This document shows, piece after piece, positions 41,252 through 50,187 of a stretch of 64,000 nt of DNA. Both the position numbers and the translations under genes were made by a program. Numbering within the stretch: position 1 is the first letter of the stretch; each line of letters begins with the position of its first letter. This stretch comes from CADCVW01 sp964251385. GTDB lineage: Bacteria > Pseudomonadota > Alphaproteobacteria > Sphingomonadales > Sphingomonadaceae. The DNA lies in NCBI GenBank assembly GCA_964251385.1, contig CAXUJK010000005.1, forward strand, positions 97,467 to 161,466, written 5' to 3'. The notes under the pieces are model-generated. The model saw only the letters and a program-made list of their open reading frames with translations, was not told the DNA's origin and made no database searches.

Positions 41252-41371
41252 CCTTGGCCTGAGGCGGCGAATGGGCTAACGGCCTCTGCTTCCAACGCGA
41301 CAGCAATGGATTACCCTGCGGGAGGCGCGCTTCGTGCACGTCGTTCGGACCGCTAAACTTGAGAAAGAGTT

Positions 41372-41803
41372 ATGGCTAAAAAGATCACGGGCTACATCAA
41401 GCTGCAGGTGCCTGCCGGAAAGGCGAACCCCTCCCCGCCGATCGGCCCTGCGCTCGGGCAACGCGGCGTTAACATCATGGAATTCGTCAAGGCGTTCAAC
41501 GCGGCGACGGGCGATGTCGAACAGGGCATGCCCCTCCCCACGGTCATCACCGTGTACGCTGACCGGTCGTTCTCGTTCGAGACCAAGACGCCCCCCGCGA
41601 GCTTCCTGATCAAGAAGGCGGTCGGCCTCAAGTCGGGTTCCAAGGAGCCGGGCAAGATCGCGGCCGGCTCGATCAAGCGCTCGCAATTGTCCGAAATCGC
41701 GACCGCCAAGATGAAGGACCTCAACGCCAACGACCTCGATTCCGCGACCCGGATCATCGAAGGGTCCGCGCGGGCCATGGGCCTCGAAGTGGTGGAGGGA
41801 TAG
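41372..41803 (+). CDS. rplK: 50S ribosomal protein L11
   Basis: The 143-residue protein has KKITGYIKLQVPAGKANPSP and PIGPALGQRGVNIMEF, the typical start, then VITVYADRSFSFETKTPPAS and RSQLSEIA..MKDLNANDLD. L11 forms the GTPase-associated centre. It is followed by rplA after 4 nt. In most bacteria it lies right after nusG; here the gap is 9.4 kb. Confidence 0.98.
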   Translation: MAKKITGYIKLQVPAGKANPSPPIGPALGQRGVNIMEFVKAFNAATGDVEQGMPLPTVITVYADRSFSFETKTPPASFLIKKAVGLKSGSKEPGKIAAGSIKRSQLSEIATAKMKDLNANDLDSATRIIEGSARAMGLEVVEG

Positions 41804-41807
41804 GACG

Positions 41808-42500
41808 ATGGCACAGACCAAGAAGCAAAAGGCGCAAGTCTCCACCGTCGACCGCGAGAAACTCTACGCGATCGACGAAGCGATCACGCTCGTCCGCATC
41901 AACGCGACGTCGAAATTCGACGAGACGATCGAGGTCGCGCTCAACCTCGGCGTCGACCCGCGCCATGCCGACCAGATGGTCCGCGGCGTCGTCACGCTGC
42001 CGTCGGGCACGGGCAAGACGGTGCGCGTCGCCGTGTTCGCCAAGGGGGCAAAGGCCGACGAGGCGACCGCGGCCGGCGCGGACGTCGTCGGCGCGGAGGA
42101 CCTGATGGAGACCATTCAGGGCGGCACGATCGACTTTGATCGCGTGATCGCGACGCCGGACATGATGGGCGTGGTCGGGCGATTGGGCAAGGTGCTGGGG
42201 CCCAAGGGCCTGATGCCCAACCCCAAGCTCGGCACGGTCACGATGAACGTCACCGAAGCCGTCAAGGCGGCCAAGGGCGGGCAGATCGAATACCGCGTCG
42301 AGAAGGCGGGGATCATCCATTCGGGCATCGGCAAGGCGAGCTTTTCGCCCGAGGACCTGCGGAAGAACTTCGACGCACTGGTCGACGCGGTGGTCAAGGC
42401 CAAGCCCGCGGGTGCCAAGGGCAAGTACCTGCAAAAGGTGGCGATGAGCTCGTCCATGGGTCCGGGCGTCAAGATCGACGTCGCGGAAGTCGCGATCTGA
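41808..42500 (+). CDS. rplA: 50S ribosomal protein L1
   Basis: The 230-residue protein has ATSKFDETIEVALNLGVDPR, GTGKTVRVAVFAKG, LGKVLGPKGLMPNPKLGTVT and GKASFSPEDLRKNFDAL, all L1 signatures. L1 forms the ribosomal stalk base and represses its own mRNA in many bacteria. It is followed by a strong terminator rather than by rplJ, which is 8.5 kb away. Confidence 0.98.
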   Translation: MAQTKKQKAQVSTVDREKLYAIDEAITLVRINATSKFDETIEVALNLGVDPRHADQMVRGVVTLPSGTGKTVRVAVFAKGAKADEATAAGADVVGAEDLMETIQGGTIDFDRVIATPDMMGVVGRLGKVLGPKGLMPNPKLGTVTMNVTEAVKAAKGGQIEYRVEKAGIIHSGIGKASFSPEDLRKNFDALVDAVVKAKPAGAKGKYLQKVAMSSSMGPGVKIDVAEVAI

Positions 42501-42525
42501 TCGCCTTCGCCGTGTGAAAGAAAGC

Positions 42526-42555
42526 GGGTCGGAGCGGCAAGCTCCGGCCCTTTTT
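42526..42555 (+). terminator. Terminator after rplA
   Basis: A 10-bp stem GGGTCGGAGC/GCTCCGGCCC (one G-U pair) with loop GGCAA is followed by TTTTT, 25 nt after the rplA stop. It ends the rplK-rplA operon. Confidence 0.92.
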
Positions 42556-42624
42556 CATGTGGTCAAAAGCTTCTTAACCACTCCGCGCTACCGGCAGGCG
42601 ATCCCCTCGCTTCCGGACCCGCAC

Positions 42625-42864
42625 ATGCTCCCCCAAGCCTTTTTCGCCGCCGCCGTCATCAACTCCCCCACGCTCCGCTCCGCGTCCGCGCCCGTGCTGG
42701 GCACGCTGGGGCACACGCGCGACAACGCTTTCCGCGCACTGGACTCGGGCATGGACATGGTCCTCATCGCCACCCTCGGCCGGCCGGGCGCGCTGCTCGC
42801 GTTCCTGGGTCTCGCACTGATGACCTCGTACATGGCGCACGCGCGCGGCCGCCGCGCTTCGTAA
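42625..42864 (+). CDS. Small unknown membrane protein
   Basis: A 79-residue protein starting at ATG 42625, after the terminator; a longer frame would begin inside the hairpin. The visible features are a hydrophobic N terminus (LPQAFFAAAVINS), a central RDNAFRALDSGMDMVLIATL and one membrane helix near the end (PGALLAFLGLALMTSYMAHA). I do not recognise it. A weak case; it could be noise in GC-rich DNA. Confidence 0.4.
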   Translation: MLPQAFFAAAVINSPTLRSASAPVLGTLGHTRDNAFRALDSGMDMVLIATLGRPGALLAFLGLALMTSYMAHARGRRAS

Positions 42865-42924
42865 GAGACCGACCCACACGCAAGTGGCCGATCGGCCGCT
42901 TGACGAGACCCGTCTTCCGGGTCG

Positions 42925-43035
42925 ATGATCGGTGTCGAGGAGGAAAGCTTGGCCCGACCCACCCGGAAAACAAGCGGCGGCGAACGCCGATTCTTTCCTG
43001 CCGGCGTCGTGCAACCGAGGACGCCGAAAGCTTGA
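42925..43035 (+). CDS. Short upstream ORF with strong ribosome-binding site
   Basis: A 36-codon frame from ATG 42925 (or a 28-codon form from TTG 42949, which is preceded at 5 nt by GAGGAGG). The product is basic, with ARPTRKTSGGERRFFPAG. Its TGA overlaps the TTG start of the next gene (TTGA), so it could couple or regulate translation of that gene. I know no homologue. Confidence 0.4.
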   Translation: MIGVEEESLARPTRKTSGGERRFFPAGVVQPRTPKA

Positions 43036-44099
43036 GCTCGGGCGGCCGTTCCTGGTGGTCTGTCCTGAAGACGGCCTTGGGCGGCCAACCTTCCTGGTCG
43101 GAAGTCGATCACGCGCCGCCCGATCCACCCGCGGTCGCGCTTTACGATCATTGGACACCCGCGTCGGATGGCGCGCCGCTCGTCGAAGCGTCCACGGAGG
43201 CTCCGGCCGATCAGGATGCCATTGCAACCGACGATGTCCAAGACGACGTCGCAAACCCGATCTTCTTCGCCGCGAGCGAGGAGCCGTGCGAACCGGATGC
43301 GGCGCTCGATTGGACGCTGCCCGACCTTCCCTTCTATGATCCGGGCGCGACGGGGGCACCGGCGACGGGCGATGTCTTCGCCAGGCCGCACGCGCCGCGC
43401 ACCGACACGCGCGCCGGACTGCTCGCACGGGCGACGTCCATTCCCGACTCGGACGGCCGCGCACGCGCCGCGAGCCTGTTCGCGGACATGCTCGACGAGT
43501 TCGAAGGCGCGCGCCTGTTCCAGACCTGGCTCGCGCTCGCCCCTTCGGTCGGCTGCCCGCGCGCGCTGCGCCTCGCCATTGAGCTTCGCACGCGCTGGGT
43601 CGAGACGCCGCGATTCTGGCGGTACCGGACCGGCCCCGGCATGCCTTCCAAGCACAGCGAGGCGGGCCATGCGCAATATGGCTGGAGCGCCAGCCTGTCC
43701 GTCGCGAACGTCGGGGCCGGGCTGCCTGCCGAACATCTGCTCGACGAGGACTGGGTCGACGAGTGGGAGGAGCTCGACGACCCATGCCCAGGCTTCTGGA
43801 ATTTCGCGGCCTATGCCCGGATCAGGGCCGAAGGCGACGAAGCGGAGACCGCGATCTTTGGCCTTCTGACCCGCCCCAAGCGCGCGCGGCGCGCCCTTCA
43901 CACCCAGGAGCTTTGCGAGGGGCTGGGCAGCGGGCGATCGACGGGCGCATGGAACCCCGATCGTGGACCTTCCATCGACCGCGACACGCCCAATTTCAAC
44001 GGCCGGATGAACGGTTTCGCCCCGGGCCTGGTAGCGCCGGCTTTGTCCGCGCGCCTTCCCACCAAGCGCGAGATGACGCTGGTGGAGCGGGACGACTGA
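43032..44099 (+). CDS. Unknown acidic protein preceding an SNF2 helicase
   Basis: A 355-residue acidic protein starting at a TTG overlapping the short upstream frame. A tryptophan-rich start (GGRSWWSVLKTALGG) and a low-complexity acidic region are followed by a likely folded part from about residue 145: LFADMLDEFEGARLFQTWLA, LRLAIELRTRWVETPRFWRY and CPGFWNFAAYARIRAEGDEA. No known motif is visible. It is followed immediately by the helicase gene, whose first possible codon overlaps its stop, so the two are probably one unit. Earlier in-frame start codons exist but the region before 43032 looks noncoding in this frame. Confidence 0.7.
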   Translation: MSSGGRSWWSVLKTALGGQPSWSEVDHAPPDPPAVALYDHWTPASDGAPLVEASTEAPADQDAIATDDVQDDVANPIFFAASEEPCEPDAALDWTLPDLPFYDPGATGAPATGDVFARPHAPRTDTRAGLLARATSIPDSDGRARAASLFADMLDEFEGARLFQTWLALAPSVGCPRALRLAIELRTRWVETPRFWRYRTGPGMPSKHSEAGHAQYGWSASLSVANVGAGLPAEHLLDEDWVDEWEELDDPCPGFWNFAAYARIRAEGDEAETAIFGLLTRPKRARRALHTQELCEGLGSGRSTGAWNPDRGPSIDRDTPNFNGRMNGFAPGLVAPALSARLPTKREMTLVERDD

Positions 44100-44137
44100 G
44101 CGTCCGCACGCAGATACGTCCGGTCGACGGCACCTGG

Positions 44138-46939
44138 GTGCGCCGACCGGGCGATCGCCACCTGGGCCGCGTCACGGACGTGTCGGAACGACGCGGCACC
44201 TGGGCCCTTACGGTCGATTGGGGGGCCGAGGGCACGAGCGTGGAAGGTCTAGCCGATGTCGAGAGCGGCATCCAGCCGGGCTTCGCCGTGCAAGACGTTC
44301 CCGCCTCCATCGGCCGAAAGACGCTGGGCGTCGGGCGGGTCGCCGCGATCCGGAAGCTTGGCGGCTGCGACCAGGCGCTCGTCCAGTTCCAGGAGGACGG
44401 GCGATCGATCTGGATGACGAGCCTGTGCCTGCGACGGATCATGGACCCCGCGCTCGCCTTCGTTCGAGCCGCGCAAGCGCATGCGGACGCGGGCGAGCGT
44501 TTCGCGCTGTGTGTGATCGGGCATGCACTGCGGTCGTGGAACGAGGCAACGGGCGCGCTCGATCGGCTCGACGTCGATCCCCTCCCCCACCAGATCCAGC
44601 TCGTCCACCGCATCGTCACGTCGGGTTCGACCGACTGGATCATCGCGGACGATGTCGGGCTGGGCAAGACGATCGAGGTTGGGCTCTTGCTCGCCGCTCT
44701 GCAGCGATCACGCAGCCTGCGCCGCGTGCTGGTGGTGTGCCCGGCAGGACTGACCCGGCAATGGCAGGACGAAATGCGGGTCAAGTTCGACCGCGAATTC
44801 GCCATCTACGGCGCGGATTTTCAAGCGGACGAGGCATGGAAGTGGCGGCGCTACGAAGCGGTGATCGCCTCGCTCGATCTGGTCAAGCCGCGCAACCGCG
44901 ACGACGAAGGCGTCGATGCGACGACGCATTTCGGGCGGTTGATGATGGCGGGCGATTGGGACCTCGTCATCTTCGACGAAGGGCACCGCCTCAGCCGCAC
45001 CGACGACGGCGGCCAGACGCTGCGCTTCCTGCTGGGCCGCGCGCTTCGCGACCGGACGGCGGGCCTGCTGCTGTTGACGGGCACGCCGCATCAGGGCGAC
45101 ACGGGCAAGTTCCGGTCGCTTCTCAAGCTCGTGCGGCCCGCTTTGTCCGACGCGATCGACGCGCTCGAGCTGCACCCGGAGATCGTCGGCGAAGTGGTCT
45201 TGCGCAACCGCAAGATCGACGTGACGGACGCCGAAGGCGCGTTTGTCTTCAAGGGCCACACGGTCCGCCGCGTCGTCGTCGATCCCACGCCGGAAATGCG
45301 CGAGCTCGACCGGCGGCTCCAAGCCTATCTTCGGCAAGGCTATCGCGCGGGAGATCGGATCGGCGGATCGGGCGGGCGCGCGATTGGGTTCGTCATGACG
45401 ACGTACCGCAAGCTCGCGTCCTCCAGCGTCGCGGCGATCGAGCGCGCGCTCGAGCGACGCCTCCAACGGCTGCGATCGCGCGTTCCCGACACCCGGCACG
45501 CGATACGGTCCGACGAAGTCGACGGCGACGACACGATCGACGACCTGGCCGAGCGCGATCTCGGAGGTCCGGCGGGCGAATTCTTCCATGCCGAGGCGGA
45601 CCTCATCGGCGGCGTCCTGGAACAGTGCCGGACGGCGGCCGCAGCCGACGCCAAGATCGACGCGTTCCGGCAGGTCTACGAAGAGATCGTGGTCCGCGGA
45701 CGCAGCAAGATACTCGTCTTTTCCGAATATCGCGCGACGCAGGACCGACTGGTCGAGGAAGTTCGCCGCCTGTCCGGCCGCGAGCCCGCGCAGATCAACG
45801 GCGGACAGAAGCTCGCCGACAAGATCGCCGCGATCGCCGCCTTCGACGCCGACGTCGACGTCCTCGTTTCGACGGAGGCGGGCGGCGAAGGCCTCAACCT
45901 GCAACGCGCCTGCCATGTCGTCGTGAACTTCGACCTGCCCTGGAACCCGGCGCGCATCGTCCAGCGGATCGGGCGCGTGTACCGCTACGGCCAGACGCGG
46001 CACGTCTTGGTCCTCAACTTCCATTCGAACGACACGATCGACGCCGAGGTCCTGTCGACCGCCCTCCTCCGCGTCGACGACATTTCGCGCGAGATGGCGA
46101 CGGTCAGCGGCGAGTTCGACGAACGCTACGGCGCCGAGATCCTGGGCGAGCTCCTCGACCAGCTCGACCTGTCGTCCGTCCTTGCGGAAGCACTGGCCGG
46201 GACCGTTACACGGACGCGCGAGCGGATCGACGAAGCGATCGCGCGTGCGCAAAACGCCCGCTCGCTGCAGGACGAGATGCTCAGCGCAGCGGGCGGTTTC
46301 GATCCGGCCGCGTTGGCGCGGCTCGGGCGCTTCGCCACCGCCGACGTCATGCGCTTCGTGCTGCGGATGGCGCGCTTCATGGGCCTCGAGACGTCGGGCG
46401 TCGACGCGCGTGCCGAGCGGTTCCAGCTCCGCCTGCCCGACGCGATGCGCGGACGTTACGCGGAGTTCGGTGGCAGGCTCGTCATCGATGCGACCACCAG
46501 CCGGGGCACCGCCGCCCGCGTGCGCGCCACGGTCCTGCTCGACTTCAGCGGCCAGTTCCTTCGCGACCTCATCGAGGCTTCGTCCACACCCGAGTTCGGC
46601 GGCGGCTACGCGTCCGTGCGGCTTCCCGGCGGCGGCGGCGAGTCGGCGGCGTTCCTCCTGCGCTGGCAGTCGGAGCAGGGCGAGCCCCTGTCCGAGGAAC
46701 TCCATCTGGTCCGACGGCGTCCCGACGGCGCGGTGGCGATCGACGACGACCTGGTCGGCCGATTGCTCGAAGGCGAGGTCGCCACCGCCGAACCGGTCCG
46801 GGCGAACGATGTCGACGCGCGTCGCAATGCAATCGCTGTGCTCACCGCGCGCGTCGAAGCCGATGCCGCAGCGCAGATCACGCGCATGCGTTTCCTCAAC
46901 GACATCGTCCTGCTGTCGGTCGCCGATGTGCGAGGCTAG
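44138..46939 (+). CDS. SNF2-family DEAD-like helicase (RapA/HepA-like)
   Basis: A 933-residue helicase. An N-terminal SH3-like beta region (PGDRHLGRVTDVSERRGTWA) precedes SNF2 motifs: Walker A DDVGLGKTIEVGLLLAAL (about 172-189), DEGH (about 282), LLTGTPHQGD (about 312), then the C-terminal lobe with KILVFSEYRATQDRLV, STEAGGEGLNLQRA and QRIGRVYRYGQ (about 609). The C-terminal 300 residues are unlike standard domains. It probably translocates on DNA or remodels a protein-DNA complex; its partner is the acidic protein upstream. GTG 44138 is the first common start; a CTG at 44096, overlapping the upstream stop, is possible. Confidence 0.88.
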   Translation: MRRPGDRHLGRVTDVSERRGTWALTVDWGAEGTSVEGLADVESGIQPGFAVQDVPASIGRKTLGVGRVAAIRKLGGCDQALVQFQEDGRSIWMTSLCLRRIMDPALAFVRAAQAHADAGERFALCVIGHALRSWNEATGALDRLDVDPLPHQIQLVHRIVTSGSTDWIIADDVGLGKTIEVGLLLAALQRSRSLRRVLVVCPAGLTRQWQDEMRVKFDREFAIYGADFQADEAWKWRRYEAVIASLDLVKPRNRDDEGVDATTHFGRLMMAGDWDLVIFDEGHRLSRTDDGGQTLRFLLGRALRDRTAGLLLLTGTPHQGDTGKFRSLLKLVRPALSDAIDALELHPEIVGEVVLRNRKIDVTDAEGAFVFKGHTVRRVVVDPTPEMRELDRRLQAYLRQGYRAGDRIGGSGGRAIGFVMTTYRKLASSSVAAIERALERRLQRLRSRVPDTRHAIRSDEVDGDDTIDDLAERDLGGPAGEFFHAEADLIGGVLEQCRTAAAADAKIDAFRQVYEEIVVRGRSKILVFSEYRATQDRLVEEVRRLSGREPAQINGGQKLADKIAAIAAFDADVDVLVSTEAGGEGLNLQRACHVVVNFDLPWNPARIVQRIGRVYRYGQTRHVLVLNFHSNDTIDAEVLSTALLRVDDISREMATVSGEFDERYGAEILGELLDQLDLSSVLAEALAGTVTRTRERIDEAIARAQNARSLQDEMLSAAGGFDPAALARLGRFATADVMRFVLRMARFMGLETSGVDARAERFQLRLPDAMRGRYAEFGGRLVIDATTSRGTAARVRATVLLDFSGQFLRDLIEASSTPEFGGGYASVRLPGGGGESAAFLLRWQSEQGEPLSEELHLVRRRPDGAVAIDDDLVGRLLEGEVATAEPVRANDVDARRNAIAVLTARVEADAAAQITRMRFLNDIVLLSVADVRG

Positions 46940-46959
46940 TGGAACGACCGGTTCGGAAC

Positions 46960-48813
46960 CTAGTGCCCCTTGCGCCGCGCGACGCACGGGATGAACGCGG
47001 ACGGATCGGTCGCGAGCGACGCGTATTCGATGCGGTCGTACGGTTCGAGCGCCCCCGTAAAAGCCGGATCGACAATGCGCGCGCCGATCTCCGCCACGAC
47101 GGCGGCGTGGGCTGCGTCGGCGTAGCGGGCGCGGATCAGGTCTAGGCCCGGCTTGCCGTAATAATGGTGCGCGAACTCGCCCGCCCGCTTGCGCATGTCG
47201 ACATAGTTGCGGAGGCCTGCGTCGCGGTCCGCGACCGGCGCGGCGGCCACCTTGCCGAGTGCCGTGTCGGCCCAGCCCAGGATGCGGGGCATCGTGTGGC
47301 CGGACGGCATCTCCTGGTCGAGCCGGTAGCGTCCGATGCGCGCGTCGTCGTCGTAGAAGTCCGCCCGGTAGCAGCGGTTGGCCATCAACATCTCCGCGAA
47401 GGGATCGGGTTTCGCAGCCGGCACGAACCCCGACGCGGTCATGAACCTGCCGCCGTCGTCCATCGCGTTGTTGATCTTGGCGAACCCCTCGTTCGTTCCG
47501 CCCAGGATCGCGCCGACATCGACGGCGGGTCCCTCGCACCAGCCGGGATTGCCCGTGATCTGCCCCGCGTTGCATCGCGCGATGTACGCCGCGCCGCCGA
47601 TCAGCGCCTTGGCGGGACCGATGTCGAAGTTCTCGACCATGGCCGCAGGGTCGTTCAGGTCGTTCCAGTGCACGACGCACAGGATCGCCGCCGCGCCGAT
47701 CACGAGCGGGGTGGTCTGCCTGTTCAATCCGAAGATGTTGCGGTCCGACCCTTCGTTGACGCGCAGCAGCGCGCTCCACGTGGGACGTTTGGACATGGGC
47801 GGCACGACCGCGATGCCGGCTTCACGCCGGCGCCCGAAGCCTGCATTGGGTCTCGTATCCCGCCCCGCCGGGGCGACGATCGCCATCGATCCGGTCAGAC
47901 CGACGAGCGTCGCGACGCGCTCGGCGACCGTGGGGTGCGTCGCGAGCGCGCCCGTCGTCGCGCCGTCGATCATCATCGCGTCGAGCTCGGACGCGATCCC
48001 CGCTACCGCGCTGCGCCCCTCGATTTTCTGCAGCGCGCGCACGAGCGCTGCCGGATTGTGCGTCAGACGCACCGCCTCCGCGTCGGCGATATATTCGCGC
48101 GCGGACGAGATCAGCAGGCGCGACAGATGCCCCGCGCGGAACGCGAGCTGCGTGCACAGGCCGCTGATCAGGATGAGCGGGAAGAAGGCCGGAAGCACGA
48201 TCATCAACGCGACCTGCCGCCAGTCCTTGACGCGCAGCATGTTCTGGCTCTGCAGCAGCTGCAGGTTGCGTCCCAGCACGTTGACCGCCGCCATCAACCG
48301 CGTGTCGCCGCGCGCGATGTGCACGATCTCGTGCGCGACCACCGCGCCGAGCTCGTCGTCGTCGAGCCCGTCAATCAGGCCGCGGGTCACGACGACCACC
48401 ATGTCGCCCGCACGGATCCCGCACGCGAACGCGTTCAAGGCGGGCGTCTCGATGACGGCGACGTAGGGCGTCGCGATGCCGGCCGCGATGGCGATCGGTT
48501 CGACGATCCGGCACAGCCGCGGCTCGTCCGTGTTGTCGACGTAGCGCAGGTCGAGCGTGCGCGCGACGGTCTGCACGTGCCACCACAGGTTGACGGCGAA
48601 CAGGATTGTGCCCGCGACCCCGACGATCGGCATGTACCGGATCGCGTACCCGCCCCAATCGTAGATCGGCGCATGCGCTTCGTCGAACACGGCGAGCGGC
48701 AGGAACAAGGCGACCGCCGCGATCAGCTGGAACGCGAACAGGAACCCGACGAACAAAGCGAGTGACGCCGCGTCGTTGCGCCGCACATGGCCGAACAGTC
48801 CGTTGACGCGCAT
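46960..48813 (-). CDS. M48-family metalloprotease with membrane helices
   Basis: A 617-residue membrane protease of the HtpX/Ste24 type. Two N-terminal helices (about 17-42 and 60-80) are followed by the active site HEIVH (161-165) with the downstream REYIADAEAVRLT motif (third zinc ligand Glu), another helix pair near 205-225, and a C-terminal region of about 250 residues without a named domain, with a further hydrophobic segment near 385. It would degrade damaged or misfolded membrane proteins. The LemA gene lies 10 nt upstream on the same strand, a common pairing. Confidence 0.93.
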   Translation of the reverse strand: MRVNGLFGHVRRNDAASLALFVGFLFAFQLIAAVALFLPLAVFDEAHAPIYDWGGYAIRYMPIVGVAGTILFAVNLWWHVQTVARTLDLRYVDNTDEPRLCRIVEPIAIAAGIATPYVAVIETPALNAFACGIRAGDMVVVVTRGLIDGLDDDELGAVVAHEIVHIARGDTRLMAAVNVLGRNLQLLQSQNMLRVKDWRQVALMIVLPAFFPLILISGLCTQLAFRAGHLSRLLISSAREYIADAEAVRLTHNPAALVRALQKIEGRSAVAGIASELDAMMIDGATTGALATHPTVAERVATLVGLTGSMAIVAPAGRDTRPNAGFGRRREAGIAVVPPMSKRPTWSALLRVNEGSDRNIFGLNRQTTPLVIGAAAILCVVHWNDLNDPAAMVENFDIGPAKALIGGAAYIARCNAGQITGNPGWCEGPAVDVGAILGGTNEGFAKINNAMDDGGRFMTASGFVPAAKPDPFAEMLMANRCYRADFYDDDARIGRYRLDQEMPSGHTMPRILGWADTALGKVAAAPVADRDAGLRNYVDMRKRAGEFAHHYYGKPGLDLIRARYADAAHAAVVAEIGARIVDPAFTGALEPYDRIEYASLATDPSAFIPCVARRKGH

Positions 48814-48823
48814 CGGGCTGCGC

Positions 48824-49396
48824 CTAGAACTTGAACGCCACGGGCTCGTCCATCAGCACGCGCTCGATTCCCAGGTCGTACGGGGTGCGCGTCGTCATGC
48901 GTTTCAGCGTGGCGATCAGGTTGCCGGGGAACTGGCGCAGCGTCGCGTTATACTCTTCGGTGGCCAGGTTGTGGAACCGGCGCGACGCGGTGATGCGGTT
49001 TTCGACATCGGCCAGCTCTTCCCGCAAGCCCCGGAAGTGCGAGGACGCGGCGAGCTCCGGATATTTCTCCGCGACGTTGAAGATCGTGTTGACGCTTTGC
49101 CCAAGTTGCACCTCGGCATCGATCTTGCTGTCCGGCGCCGCGGCCCGCATCGCGCTCGCCCGCGCTTCGGTGACCGCGGTCAGGACGTCGCGCTCGTGGC
49201 TCGCGAACCCGCGCACTGTCTCGACGAGGCCGGGAATCAGGCTGTGCCGGAGCTTGAGATGCACGTCGACGTCCGCCGCCGCCGTGTCGCAGCGCGCATC
49301 GAGCGCGACGATGCGGTTGTGGTACACGAGGAAGATCAGGATCGGCGACACGACGATCAGGACGACGACGCCCAGCAGAGTCAGGATGAAAGTCAC
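48824..49396 (-). CDS. lemA: LemA family protein
   Basis: The 190-residue protein has an N-terminal membrane helix (ILTLLGVVVLIVVSPILIFLV), then YHNRIVALDARCDTAAADVD, SLIPGLVETVRGFASHE, YPELAASSHFRGLREELAD and RITASRRFHNLATEEYNATL, the LemA signature. LemA genes are often next to M48 proteases, as here; the function is unknown. Confidence 0.96.
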   Translation of the reverse strand: MTFILTLLGVVVLIVVSPILIFLVYHNRIVALDARCDTAAADVDVHLKLRHSLIPGLVETVRGFASHERDVLTAVTEARASAMRAAAPDSKIDAEVQLGQSVNTIFNVAEKYPELAASSHFRGLREELADVENRITASRRFHNLATEEYNATLRQFPGNLIATLKRMTTRTPYDLGIERVLMDEPVAFKF

Positions 49397-49492
49397 TTGG
49401 CACGGCCCCCCACGGTCGCGTGCCGTCTACCCCGCCAGCCGTTTACGCGCCCTTAAACGCCGCCGTGCCCTAAGCACCGAGAAGGGAGTGCC

Positions 49493-49882
49493 ATGCCGAT
49501 TTCCATGCTCGCGCGCATCGCCCGCCGTCTCGCCCGCTCGCCCGACGAGGCGGCACCGGACATCGACCGCGTGACGGACGACGTGCAGGCGTGCCGCACC
49601 GCGCTGGCGGCGGAGCGCGTCAGGGGCACGCACGTCCGCGACCGGCTCGCGACACGCGCCCACGCGATGAGCGATGTCGCGCTGGATTACGCCGCGCGCG
49701 ACCGCGACGACCTCGCGCATGCGGTGCTGACGCGCCAGTCCCAACTGCAGCGTCACGGCATCGCGCTCGAACGCGACGGGGCCGCCTCGCTCGAACGCGA
49801 GGCGCGGCTCGACGAAAGCCTCGCCGCATTGCGGAGACGCAAGGCGGAGATCGACGGTCTCGTCGGAACGCCGTCGACATGA
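49493..49882 (+). CDS. Unknown coiled-coil-like protein
   Basis: A 129-residue, Arg/Ala/Glu-rich, almost fully helical protein, with DIDRVTDDVQACRTALAAER, DVALDYAARDRDDLAHAVLT and EARLDESLAALRRRKAEID. The heptad-like pattern resembles half of a PspA/IM30 protein (membrane-binding coiled coil), which is only a suggestion. A GGGAG site precedes the ATG. The stop overlaps the next ATG by 4 nt, starting a chain of coupled genes. Confidence 0.72.
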   Translation: MPISMLARIARRLARSPDEAAPDIDRVTDDVQACRTALAAERVRGTHVRDRLATRAHAMSDVALDYAARDRDDLAHAVLTRQSQLQRHGIALERDGAASLEREARLDESLAALRRRKAEIDGLVGTPST

Positions 49883-50187
49883 TCCGCAAACCGGCCGCAC
49901 AAGCACGCACGCTCCACCCCGTCGTCCGCACCGTCCGCACGACCGCGAGAGTGGCGACGGAGACGAGCGCGGTCGTCTCGCGCACGACCAAGCGCGCGGG
50001 CCGCGCCTGGGGCCTGCTGTGGTTCTACTGGATGGTCGGCATGTCCGCGCTGGGTGCGGTCACCGCGGGAAGCTGGGGCGCGACGATTGTCGGCCTGCTG
50101 TTCACCTTCGGCTTGTGGAAGCTCGGCCGATGGATTTACCGACGCTTCGGCCGGGACGACGAAGTCCCCGCAAAGCCGTCGGCATGA
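49879..50187 (+). CDS. Small membrane protein, paralogue A
   Basis: A 102-residue protein: MIRKPAAQARTLHPVVRTVR with a Thr/Arg-rich N terminus, then two hydrophobic stretches (about 45-62, LLWFYWMVGMSALGAVTA; 68-80, ATIVGLLFTFGLW) and a basic tail. It overlaps both neighbours by 4 nt (ATGA). The N terminus is nearly identical to that of the third gene in this chain, so the two are paralogues. Function unknown. Confidence 0.75.
   Translation: MIRKPAAQARTLHPVVRTVRTTARVATETSAVVSRTTKRAGRAWGLLWFYWMVGMSALGAVTAGSWGATIVGLLFTFGLWKLGRWIYRRFGRDDEVPAKPSA

Noticed and set aside
42574..43901. Two long minus-strand frames opposite the gene before the SNF2 helicase
   Set aside because: Composition is the Arg/Gly-rich pattern of a shadow frame; the plus strand frame fits a gene pair with the helicase and has a plausible start.
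44708..47779. A 1023-codon minus-strand frame across the helicase and the M48 gene
   Set aside because: It has no motif and contradicts the clear SNF2 and M48 signatures in the other frames.
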